A DNA stretch of 10,580 nucleotides, taken from the NCBI GenBank assembly GCA_964650975.1, contig CAZYWA010000250.1:1-10580 (forward strand), read 5' to 3'. This stretch comes from CAZYWA01 sp964650975 [NCBI: uncultured bacterium]. Its GTDB lineage: Bacteria > JADJOY01. Shown here piece after piece: positions 1 to 6,923 of this stretch. Both the position numbers and the translations under genes were made by a program. How positions within the stretch are numbered: position 1 is the stretch's first letter; each line of letters begins with the position of its first letter. The notes below the pieces were generated by a model. It searched no databases. It was not told the origin of the DNA and worked only from the letters and a program-made list of their open reading frames with translations.

Positions 1-430
1 CGGTGAACGGGATGCGAGTGCCGTAGGCGAACTTGAGCACCAGGATGTGGTCGCCGATCTGCAGCGTGGGGAGCATCGAGCCCGACGGGATCTTGAACGC
101 CTGCACGGCGAACGTGCGGATCGTGAGCGCCAGGACGAACGCCAGCGCCAGCGAATAGATGTTCTCGCGCCACCCCGGCCGGTGAACGATCCACGCGGCC
201 AGCCAGCGCGCACCCAGCGCCACCGCCGCGCCGACTCCGCCGATCACGTAACAGGCGGTGACCCAGGCACCTTCGATGCAGGGTCCGGACCACCACGGGT
301 GTGCCGCCAGCAGGGCGCCCGCGGCCATCGCGGTGCCGCCGAGCACGAAGCCCCGGAGCCAGCGCGCCGCGAGCTCCGCGGCAGCGAGATCGCCTTCGTC
401 CGGACCTGGGCCGGCCGCTTCCTCGTTCAT
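1..430 (-). CDS. lepB: Signal peptidase I (S26 family), N-terminal part, cut by window edge
   Basis: This is the membrane serine protease that removes signal peptides from exported pre-proteins on the periplasmic face. I translated the minus strand from the ATG at 430; 143 residues are in the window and the reading frame is open to the edge. Residues 114-121 read IPSGSMLP, the box B motif, with the catalytic Ser at 118. It is followed by box C, GDHILVLKFAYG (126-137). The general-base Lys expected in a YIKRxxG-like motif lies beyond the window, so activity cannot be confirmed. An acidic N-terminus (1-19) precedes two hydrophobic stretches (about 25-45 and 55-82) and a third (about 91-107) just before the catalytic Ser, so the enzyme has extra membrane anchors. 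The start lies 4 nt after the TGA of the UDP-glucuronate decarboxylase gene, which implies cotranscription with the sugar operon. No strong Shine-Dalgarno is seen, so coupling is likely. The family call is firm; whether this is the housekeeping copy or a locus-specific paralogue is unknown. Confidence 0.93.
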   Translation of the reverse strand, partial: MNEEAAGPGPDEGDLAAAELAARWLRGFVLGGTAMAAGALLAAHPWWSGPCIEGAWVTACYVIGGVGAAVALGARWLAAWIVHRPGWRENIYSLALAFVLALTIRTFAVQAFKIPSGSMLPTLQIGDHILVLKFAYGTRIPFT

Positions 431-434
431 CGAG

Positions 435-1382
<948 letters not shown>

Positions 1383-1389
1383 GGTCGGA

Positions 1390-1395
1390 CCCCTT
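1390..1395 (-). promoter_or_regulatory. Ribosome binding site of the UDP-xylose synthase gene
   Basis: The minus strand reads AAGGGG, 7 nt before the ATG at 1382. It supports that start in the 43-nt gap after the upstream gene and indicates that translation does not depend only on coupling. Confidence 0.55.
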
Positions 1396-1425
1396 CGTGT
1401 TTCGGCGGTGGAGCTCGCGAGGCCT

Positions 1426-2724
1426 TCAGCGCCCGATCGAGTGATAAGCGAAGCCCAGGCCCCGCATCTCGTCCTTGTTGTAGAGGTTCCGGCCGTCGAA
1501 GATCACCGGTTGCTTCAGCATGCTACGGACCCGGTCGAAATCGGGACGGCGGAACTCGTTCCACTCGGTCACGATGACCAGTGCGTCCGCCCCTTCCAGG
1601 GCAGCGTAGTTGGTATCGCAGAAGGCCACCCGGTCCGCGAAGAACTTGCGCCCCTCGTGCATCGCCTCCGGATCGTGGGCCCGCACCTTGGCGCCGGCGG
1701 TCAGGAACGCCTCGATGATGGTCACCGACGGCGCCATGCGCATGTCGTCGGTGCGCGGCTTGAAGCTGAGCCCCCAGACCGCCAGCGTGCGGCCCGAGAG
1801 ATCGTTGCCGAAGTAGCGCATCACCTTGTCGATGAAATGCTGGCGCTGGCTCTGGTTGACGCGCTCGACGGCGTCCAGGATCTCCATCTCGACGCCATTG
1901 TCGGCCCCGGTGCGGATCACCGCCTGGACGTCCTTGGGGAAGCACGATCCGCCGTAGCCCAGCCCGGGAAACAGGAAGTGCGGCCCGATGCGTGAATCCG
2001 AGCCCATTCCCTTGCGGACGTTGGTGATGTCCGCGCCGACGCGCTCGCAGACCCGCGCGATCTCGTTCATGAAGCTGATCTTGGTGGCGAGCATCGCGTT
2101 GGCGGCGTACTTGGTCATCTCCGCCGACGGGATGTCCATCACCAGGATCGGGTTGTCGGTGCGGACGAAGGGCGCGTAGAGCTCCTTCATCACCTCGGCC
2201 ACTTCCGCCTTGTCGGTGCCGATCACCACGCGGTCCGGCTTCATGAAGTCCTGGATCGCGTCGCCTTCCTTCAGGAACTCGGGGTTCGACACCACGTCGA
2301 ACGGGTGGGTGGTCTCGCCGCGGATCGCCGCCCTCACCTCTTCCGCGGTGCCGACGGGGACCGTCGACTTGTCGACGATGATCTTGTAGCCGTTCATGGC
2401 GCGGCCGATGCCGCGCGCCACCTCCAGCACGAAGCGCTTGTCAGCGCGGCCGTCGTCGCCTTGCGGCGTTCCGACCGCGATGAACACGATGCGGCTCTTG
2501 TGCACGCCCGCCGCCAGGTCGGTGGTGAAGCGCAGCCGGCCCTCGGCGCGGTTCCGCGACACCAGCTCGCTCAGCCCGGGCTCGTAGATCGGAACCTTGC
2601 CGGAATTGAGCGCCTCGATCTTGGCCGCGTCCTTGTCGACGCACACCACGTCCCGCCCGCTGTCGGCGAAGCACGTGCCGGCCACCAATCCGACGTATCC
2701 GGTGCCTACGACGCAAACTTCCAC
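1426..2724 (-). CDS. ugd: UDP-glucose 6-dehydrogenase
   Basis: This cytoplasmic enzyme (432 aa) oxidises UDP-glucose twice with NAD+ to give UDP-glucuronate, the precursor for acidic polysaccharides and for UDP-xylose. The N-terminal Rossmann motif [10 protein letters not shown] spans 7-16 and the cofactor-binding Asp/Lys region VDKD is at 29-32. Conserved elements follow: VGTP (84-87), DKSTVPVGT (118-126), SNPEFLKEG (146-154) and [10 protein letters not shown] (201-210, with K205 and N209). The catalytic Cys261 lies in [12 protein letters not shown] (254-265). The C-terminal UDP-binding domain carries [13 protein letters not shown] (317-329). The length is typical for the bacterial family. 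The start is GTG at 2724, chosen because the protein begins exactly at the Rossmann strand and GGAGG lies 8 nt upstream. It sits directly before the decarboxylase that uses its product. All key residues are intact, so it should be active. Confidence 0.97.
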   Translation of the reverse strand: MEVCVVGTGYVGLVAGTCFADSGRDVVCVDKDAAKIEALNSGKVPIYEPGLSELVSRNRAEGRLRFTTDLAAGVHKSRIVFIAVGTPQGDDGRADKRFVLEVARGIGRAMNGYKIIVDKSTVPVGTAEEVRAAIRGETTHPFDVVSNPEFLKEGDAIQDFMKPDRVVIGTDKAEVAEVMKELYAPFVRTDNPILVMDIPSAEMTKYAANAMLATKISFMNEIARVCERVGADITNVRKGMGSDSRIGPHFLFPGLGYGGSCFPKDVQAVIRTGADNGVEMEILDAVERVNQSQRQHFIDKVMRYFGNDLSGRTLAVWGLSFKPRTDDMRMAPSVTIIEAFLTAGAKVRAHDPEAMHEGRKFFADRVAFCDTNYAALEGADALVIVTEWNEFRRPDFDRVRSMLKQPVIFDGRNLYNKDEMRGLGFAYHSIGR

Positions 2725-2732
2725 GGACTCTT

Positions 2733-2737
2733 CCTCC
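2733..2737 (-). promoter_or_regulatory. Ribosome binding site that decides the GTG start of ugd
   Basis: The minus strand reads GGAGG within a purine run (GGGAGGAAGAG), 8 nt before the GTG at 2724. No ATG lies close by in this frame, so this site is the main support for a GTG start. Confidence 0.7.
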
Positions 2738-2746
2738 CTCGCGACG

Positions 2747-2760
2747 CGCCGTTACCGGCG
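2747..2760 (-). other. Small GC hairpin with a GUAA (GNRA) loop between transferase and ugd genes
   Basis: The minus strand reads CGCCG, GTAA, CGGCG: a perfect 5-bp stem capped by a GNRA-type tetraloop, in the 79-nt gap 2725-2803. No T-run follows, so it is not a classical terminator. It could stabilise or mark the mRNA upstream of ugd. The stem is short, and in GC-rich DNA it may be chance. Confidence 0.3.
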
Positions 2761-2803
2761 GGACGGGCTCGTCCTGCCCTGCCTCGGCCCGGCGCGCGCA
2801 CGC

Positions 2804-4222
2804 TCAGTACGCGTTCTTGTGCCGCAGTCCCTTGATGAAGGTCAGGCCCAGGATACGAAGGTCGAAGGAAAGCGACCAGTTCTCGATGTAGTAGAGATCA
2901 CACGCGATGCGCTGCTCGAGCGACGTGTTGCCTCTCCACCCGTTCACCTGGGCCCAGCCGGTGACACCTGCCTGCATGCGATGCCGGAGCATGTACTTCG
3001 GAATCCGATCCTTGAAGCTGTGAATGAAAACCGGTCGTTCCGGTCGCGGCCCGACCAGGCTCATCTGACCGCGCAGCACGTTGAGGAACTGGGGCAGCTC
3101 GTCGAGGCTCCAGCGCCGAAGCCACGCCCCGAAACCGGTGCGGCGCGGGTCTTCCTCGGCCGCCCAGACGGGACCCGTCTCGGCCTCGGCGTCTTCGCGC
3201 ATCGTCCGGAACTTGTACATCCGGAACGTCTGTCCGTCCAGACCCATGCGCTCCTGCCGGTAGAAAATCGGCCCTCGTGAGGTGAGCCGGATCGCGAGAC
3301 CGATGGCCAGCATGACCGGGGACAGGACCAGCAGCAGCACCGACGACACCACCACGTCGAAGGTGCGCTTGAGCAGCCGGTTCCAGCCGTAGAGCGGGGT
3401 CTCCAGCAGATTGACCACCGGAATGCCGTCGAAGTCCTCGATTCCGCCCCGCAGGCTGATGAACCGATAGACGTCGGGCACCACTTTGATGTCGACCATG
3501 AACGAGCCGATCGCCTCGAGGATCGCCCGCATCCGGTCGTGCGACTCCATCGGGATCGCCAGGATCACCTGATCGACGCCGCCGCCCTCGAGCAGCCGCG
3601 TCACGTCCTCGTAGACGCCGGTGACCGGAATGCCCCGCACCGACGACCCGACCTTGGATGCGTCCTTGCCGAGGATGCCGATGACGTGGAGGCCCATCTC
3701 GGGATGCCGCAGGATCCGCTCGACCACCTCGCCGCCCAGCGAGCCCGCGCCCACCACGATCACGTGCCGCAGGTTGTGCCCCTGCTTGCGCAGGCCGCGC
3801 AGCACCTGGCGGACCCCCGATCTGAGCAGCACCACGCCGCCCACCTGCAGCGGGAAGAAGATCGCGAACACAGCGCGCGACGCCTCGAACGCCTCGCGCG
3901 CGAAGTTGTTGAGCACCACGATCGCGCCGAACGCCAGCAGCGAGGCGCGCAGCACGTTCACGATCTCGCGGGAGCGCTTGGAGATCCGCTGCGGCAGGTA
4001 GAGGCCGTGACTGCGGAAGGACGCGTGGAAGACCGGCAGCAGCACCACCAGGAACTTCGCGTAGAGCTCGAACTCCGGGAGTCCATGGGTGACCGGGATC
4101 GCGCCGGTCACCAGCGGGTTGAAGAACCGCAACCAGAACGACAGGAGCCATGCGCCCGCGATCACCGCGAGGTCGCAGACCATGAGCAGGCTCAGGAAGA
4201 GCTGGTTGTACTTCTTGAGCAT
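2804..4222 (-). CDS. Polyprenyl-phosphate sugar phosphotransferase (WcaJ/WbaP-type), initiating enzyme
   Basis: This integral membrane phosphoglycosyl transferase (472 aa) moves a sugar-1-phosphate from a UDP-sugar to undecaprenyl phosphate, the first step of lipid-linked EPS, capsule or O-antigen repeat-unit assembly. The N-terminal third holds hydrophobic segments at about 8-34, 53-67, 92-106 and 117-134. A central Rossmann-like CoA_binding_3 domain follows, with VIVVGAGSLGGEV at 154-166. The C-terminal catalytic domain begins with KRTFDVVVS (285-293) and a membrane hairpin to about 312. It carries FYRQERMG (320-327), YKFRTM (336-341), SLDELPQ with the Asp374-Glu375 dyad (372-378), SLVGPRPERP (388-397) and GVTGWAQVNGWRG (419-431). 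Length and domain order are those of full polytopic family members. WcaJ itself uses glucose-1-P and WbaP galactose-1-P, but the sugar cannot be read from sequence, so no symbol is given. The start lies 2 nt after the stop of the WbaZ-like gene (TGACGATG), so translation is probably coupled. Confidence 0.95.
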   Translation of the reverse strand: MLKKYNQLFLSLLMVCDLAVIAGAWLLSFWLRFFNPLVTGAIPVTHGLPEFELYAKFLVVLLPVFHASFRSHGLYLPQRISKRSREIVNVLRASLLAFGAIVVLNNFAREAFEASRAVFAIFFPLQVGGVVLLRSGVRQVLRGLRKQGHNLRHVIVVGAGSLGGEVVERILRHPEMGLHVIGILGKDASKVGSSVRGIPVTGVYEDVTRLLEGGGVDQVILAIPMESHDRMRAILEAIGSFMVDIKVVPDVYRFISLRGGIEDFDGIPVVNLLETPLYGWNRLLKRTFDVVVSSVLLLVLSPVMLAIGLAIRLTSRGPIFYRQERMGLDGQTFRMYKFRTMREDAEAETGPVWAAEEDPRRTGFGAWLRRWSLDELPQFLNVLRGQMSLVGPRPERPVFIHSFKDRIPKYMLRHRMQAGVTGWAQVNGWRGNTSLEQRIACDLYYIENWSLSFDLRILGLTFIKGLRHKNAY

Positions 4223-4224
4223 CG

Positions 4225-5379
4225 TCAGGCGGCGCGCGCCGCGCTTCCGGCCGGGGACCGGTCCATGACGGAATGAATCAGCGCGGCGAACTCGTCGCGG
4301 AAGGCCTGGCGGGAGAAGCGCAGCGCGTGCTGGCGAATGGCCTGCGAGTCGAACTCGCCTCGTGAAGCTTCGAAGCGATCGAGTGCCTTGCGCAAGCCGT
4401 CGACCGTGAGCGGCGCGAACAGGATTCCCGACGGTGGTCCGGCGGCGGCGCGATCCAGATCCACGACGGTTTCGGTCAAGCCGCCACGGTCGTACCCGAG
4501 CACCGCCGCGCCCATCGCCTGGGCCTCGACCGCGGCGATGCCGAAATCCTCCTCGGCCGGGTGCAGGAAAGCGCGGCAGCGGGCGTACGCGTCGCGCAGG
4601 GCCGGTGGATCGGCCCAGCCCGCGAACGTGACTTCGGGACCGGCGAGCGCGTGCAGACGCCGCTCGTCCTGCCCGGTGCCGATCACCACGAGCTTTCGCC
4701 CCGACCCGCGAAACGCCTCGATCGCGACGTCGACACCTTTGTAGGGCGCGAGCGCGGTCACCATCAGGTAGAAATCCTCTCGAGCCGGCGGTGAGAAATC
4801 CGGCCGATAGGCCTCGGTATCGACCGGCGGATAGATCCGGCCCGCCTCACGCCCGTAGATGCGGCGAATTCGTTCACGCACGTGCTCGGAGATCGCGACG
4901 AACTGGCCGACGCGCGCCGCGGTCTCGACGTCCCACCGCCGCAGGTAAGGCAGCACCCGCGCGGCGGCCCAGCGCACGGGCGCCTTCGTTCTCGACCGGC
5001 CGAAGTAGGTCGACTCGAGGTCCCACGCGTAGCGCATCGGAGTGAAGCAATAGCAGACGTGAGGCGTGCCCGGTTCGAGCCGAACGCCTTTCGCCACGCA
5101 GTGGCTCGAGCTCACCACGAGATCGTAGCCCGCGACGCTCAGCCGCTCGATTGCGCTCGGGAAGATCGGCAAGAAATGCCGGTAGTACCGCCGCGCCCCG
5201 GGGACATGCTGCAGAAACGAGGTGTGGATGGAATGCGATTCGATGGTCCGCGACACCCGTCCCGGCTCGTGGATCAGCGTGTAGATGTCCGCGTCCGGAA
5301 ACAGCAAGCACAGCTCTTCGAGACACTTCTCGCCGCCACGCATCCCGTTCAGCCAGTCGTGGATCAGGGCGACGCGCAT
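4225..5379 (-). CDS. GT4 family glycosyltransferase, WbaZ-like (mannosyltransferase type)
   Basis: This is a cytoplasmic retaining GT-B fold glycosyltransferase (384 aa) that adds a sugar from a nucleotide donor to the lipid-linked oligosaccharide. The N-terminus, MRVALIHDWLNGMRGGEKCL, is the typical opening of WbaZ-like GT4 enzymes, with the GGEK acceptor-side motif at 15-18. Other signatures are YCFTPMRYAWD (110-120), FVAISEHVRERI (160-171), IYPPVDTEAY (182-191) and TALAPYKGVDVAIEAF (208-223). The EX7E motif has E277 and E285 in EEDFGIAAVEAQAMG. WbaZ-like proteins include mannosyltransferases, but the sugar here is not proven. An in-frame GTG at 5382 directly precedes the ATG at 5379. The only Shine-Dalgarno-like sequence, GGAG (5390-5393), is 7 nt from the GTG and 10 nt from the ATG, so either may start the protein. 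The long upstream extension of the open frame has no family similarity and overlaps the leader. It is the first gene of the second transcription unit. Confidence 0.92.
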   Translation of the reverse strand: MRVALIHDWLNGMRGGEKCLEELCLLFPDADIYTLIHEPGRVSRTIESHSIHTSFLQHVPGARRYYRHFLPIFPSAIERLSVAGYDLVVSSSHCVAKGVRLEPGTPHVCYCFTPMRYAWDLESTYFGRSRTKAPVRWAAARVLPYLRRWDVETAARVGQFVAISEHVRERIRRIYGREAGRIYPPVDTEAYRPDFSPPAREDFYLMVTALAPYKGVDVAIEAFRGSGRKLVVIGTGQDERRLHALAGPEVTFAGWADPPALRDAYARCRAFLHPAEEDFGIAAVEAQAMGAAVLGYDRGGLTETVVDLDRAAAGPPSGILFAPLTVDGLRKALDRFEASRGEFDSQAIRQHALRFSRQAFRDEFAALIHSVMDRSPAGSAARAA

Positions 5380-5390
5380 CACGGGGACGC

Positions 5391-5420
5391 TCCGGACCGG
5401 GTCCGGGGTCGAACCCGGAC
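5391..5420 (-). promoter_or_regulatory. Two mutually exclusive hairpins, one covering the Shine-Dalgarno
   Basis: On the minus strand three segments follow each other: GTCCGGG (5414-5420), CCCGGAC (5401-5407) and GTCCGG (5392-5397). The first two form a perfect 7-bp stem with loop TTCGAC. Alternatively CCGGAC of the middle segment (5401-5406) pairs with the third in a perfect 6-bp stem with a 3-nt CCG loop. The third segment includes the GG of the only Shine-Dalgarno-like GGAG (5390-5393) of the WbaZ-like gene. Pairing 1-2 would free it and pairing 2-3 would hide it, the layout of a translational switch. No ligand or regulator is evident. Confidence 0.4.
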
Positions 5421-5424
5421 TCGA

Positions 5425-5451
5425 CACACGCACGTGCAACTCACACGTGTG
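5425..5451 (-). other. Inverted repeat with two CACGTG palindromes
   Basis: On the minus strand CACACG (5446-5451) pairs with CGTGTG (5425-5430). Inside, TGTG (5442-5445) pairs with CACG (5433-5436) including one G-T pair, leaving a 2-nt bulge and the 5-nt loop AGTTG. As DNA the same stretch holds two palindromes, CACACGTGTG (5442-5451) and GCACGTGC (5430-5437), whose centres are 13 bp apart. It could be an RNA stem just upstream of the alternative-hairpin element or a paired operator site. The sequence cannot decide. Confidence 0.4.
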
Positions 5452-5600
5452 CGAGAGCCTGCACGGACCAGACGCATCGCGGTCGGAAGCCCATTCCCGC
5501 TGCCGGGGAAGGCTAGAACGGTGCGGCCGGCGACGGCTAACGGATTGCTTTCTTTCGGTTGGTTCCAGTCGGCGGCGCCGGGAGCCGCGCTCTGGTCCAA

Positions 5601-5629
5601 GAGGTAGCACTAGGGCTGGTGGTCGTCAA
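5601..5629 (-). promoter_or_regulatory. Candidate sigma70-type promoter for the left-hand operon
   Basis: The minus strand shows TTGACG (5624-5629) as a near-consensus -35 box, then a 17-bp spacer, then TACCTC (5601-5606) as a weak -10 box. The -10 is preceded by TGC, an extended -10 signature. Transcription would begin near 5592-5596. It lies in the 435-bp gap between the third tandem GT4 and the WbaZ-like gene, where a new transcription unit is expected. The -10 box matches TATAAT poorly, as is common in high-GC genomes. Confidence 0.5.
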
Positions 5630-5814
5630 CCACCGGCCACACTCGGTATGGTGGCGCCGGCCTTCGCGCCGGCCCTCACGCGCCTCGCCCGGATCATTCA
5701 TGAAGCGTTCTACCGCGGCCGCCGATCGTCGGCATCTTCGGCCGAACTCTCCAAGCAGGCTGCGTTCACCCGAATCTGCTCGACGCTTGGCGCCCTCGCT
5801 ACGAACGTTCATGA
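5630..5814 (-). other. Intergenic stretch upstream of the promoter, with a GC-rich repeat hairpin
   Basis: No gene is supported here. The 9-bp sequence GCGCCGGCC occurs twice on the plus strand (5654-5662 and 5666-5674), separated by TTC. The GCCGGC palindromes inside can pair as a 6-bp stem with a 6-nt loop (5656-5673). This could end or slow transcription from the upstream GT genes, but there is no T-run. A frame from an ATG at 5812 is open through the stretch, but it shows mixed third positions unlike the flanking genes and no recognisable protein. Confidence 0.4.
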
Positions 5815-6918
5815 CTAACCCGGGCCTAGCGCCAGGCGATAGGCGTGTGCGGTCGCGGCCGCGGCGTCGTCCCACGAATAGCGATCGGCGCGGCTCACGC
5901 CGCGGCGTCGGCGCTCCGCAGCCGCTTCGGGTCCTTCGAGAAGTACCTCGCGGATCGCCCGGGCCAGCCCCTCGGGATCGGCGCCGTCCACGTATCGGGC
6001 CGCGTCCCCAAGCACCTCGCGATGAGCCCCACGGCCGCTCGCGACCACCGGGGTCGAGTGGGCCAACGCTTCGAGCGCCGGCAGGCCGAACCCCTCTTCC
6101 CAGGACGGCGAGACCAGGACTCTCGCGCCCGCCATCAGGCCGGGGAGAGCGGAGTCCGGAAACCGCCCGATGAACCTCACGCGCTCCTCGACACCTTCCG
6201 CGGCGGCCTGCCGCTCGAGCTCGCGCCGCCAGCGCTCCTCGCGGAGCCAGTGACCCGCGAGCCACAGCTCGAGCCGTTCGTCGATCTCGAGGCGCGCGAA
6301 CCCGGCGAGCAACGTCGGCACGTTCTTGTGAGGCTTGAGACTGCCGATGTAGAGCACGTAGCGAACGGCGGTGGGCGGCACTCGTGAAGTCTGCGGGATC
6401 GCGACTCCATTCGGCACCACCTGGACGCGATCCGCCGGGACCCCGAGCATCGTCTGGATGTCCTGGGCGCTGGTACGAGACACGGTGAGGATGCGGCGCG
6501 CGCTTCGGCAAGCCGATCCCATGGCCAGCATCGCGTACCAGCGATGCAACGGCGTCGCGGGACGCTTCAGGTGAATCAGATCGTGGATCGTGACGATGCT
6601 CGGGCACGGCAGTCGCGGCGGCAGCACGTAATGCGGGGAGTGGTAGAGATCCGGACCCAGGCTCCGCACGGTGCGCGGCAGGCGCCAGAGCTCGGCAAGG
6701 CCATATTTCGAGGCCGTCTCGTCGAGCAGCGCGAACGGTTCGCCCCTGAAGCCCTCCGCCTCGAGCTCGGCACCGGTGCCCGGGGTCACGAGCAGCGTGA
6801 AGCGCCATCCGGGCAGCACCCCCGGCAACCGCCTGCCGATCTCGCGCAGGTGCCGTCCAATCCCGCCGTCGAAGGCTTTGCGGGCATCGATGACCACATG
6901 CCTGGGGCGTTCGTCCAT
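5815..6918 (-). CDS. GT4 family glycosyltransferase (third of the tandem trio)
   Basis: This is a retaining GT-B fold transferase (367 aa) that probably adds one residue of the repeat unit in the cytoplasm. Motifs are VVIDARKAFDGGIGRHLREI (8-27, the acceptor-side start typical of these GT4 proteins), TIHDLIHL (110-117), RILTVSRTSAQDI (142-154), VVPNGV (167-172), YIGSLKPHKNVPTLL (190-204) and GFGLPALEA (276-284). The EX7E pair is E275 and E283. The ATG at 6918 lies 5 nt after the upstream TGA. An in-frame GTG at 6927 would give a GTGA overlap and three more residues, so the start is uncertain by three codons. The arginine-rich upstream extension of the open frame is the upstream gene read in another frame. 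It is the last gene of the right-hand unit. Donor and linkage are not predictable. Confidence 0.93.
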   Translation of the reverse strand: MDERPRHVVIDARKAFDGGIGRHLREIGRRLPGVLPGWRFTLLVTPGTGAELEAEGFRGEPFALLDETASKYGLAELWRLPRTVRSLGPDLYHSPHYVLPPRLPCPSIVTIHDLIHLKRPATPLHRWYAMLAMGSACRSARRILTVSRTSAQDIQTMLGVPADRVQVVPNGVAIPQTSRVPPTAVRYVLYIGSLKPHKNVPTLLAGFARLEIDERLELWLAGHWLREERWRRELERQAAAEGVEERVRFIGRFPDSALPGLMAGARVLVSPSWEEGFGLPALEALAHSTPVVASGRGAHREVLGDAARYVDGADPEGLARAIREVLLEGPEAAAERRRRGVSRADRYSWDDAAAATAHAYRLALGPG

Positions 6919-6923
6919 CGCGA

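Larger units (their letters stand above)
5380..5600 (-). promoter_or_regulatory. Long structured 5' leader of the wbaZ-like/ugd/uxs operon
   Basis: If transcription starts just after the -10 element, the first gene has an untranslated leader of roughly 215 nt. It begins with an inverted repeat: TTGG and CCAG (5592-5600) pair with CTGG and CCAA (5559-5568), around an inner GCGGC/GCCGC stem. It ends with a hairpin (5425-5451) and the alternative-hairpin element (5391-5420). The middle (about 5452-5558) contains an A-rich stretch, AACCGAAAGAAAGCAATC (5543-5560), and no structure I can name. Open frames through it show no recognisable protein. I do not recognise a known riboswitch class. This entry states visible structure; a regulatory role is inference. 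Confidence 0.45.

Noticed and set aside
3539-4276. Plus-strand open frame rich in His, Gln, Glu and Arg
   Set aside because: It lies opposite the WcaJ/WbaP-type transferase, whose domains are all recognisable. The His/Gln/Arg-rich translation reflects the complement of GC-biased codons.
5401-5420. tRNA T-arm-like sequence with GGGTTCGACCCC on the minus strand
   Set aside because: The loop is 6 nt when the stem is fully paired, and no acceptor, D or anticodon arm could be built from the flanking sequence. It is better explained as part of the alternative hairpins.
5379-5600. A 73-codon minus-strand open frame within the leader
   Set aside because: It overlaps the structured leader and the start of the WbaZ-like gene. 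Its Arg/Ser/Cys-rich sequence has no recognisable domain and no clear ribosome binding site.
5537-5812. Possible small gene of 91 codons starting 2 nt after the third tandem GT4 stop
   Set aside because: There is no Shine-Dalgarno, third codon positions are mixed unlike the neighbours, no family is recognisable, and it would run across the promoter candidate.
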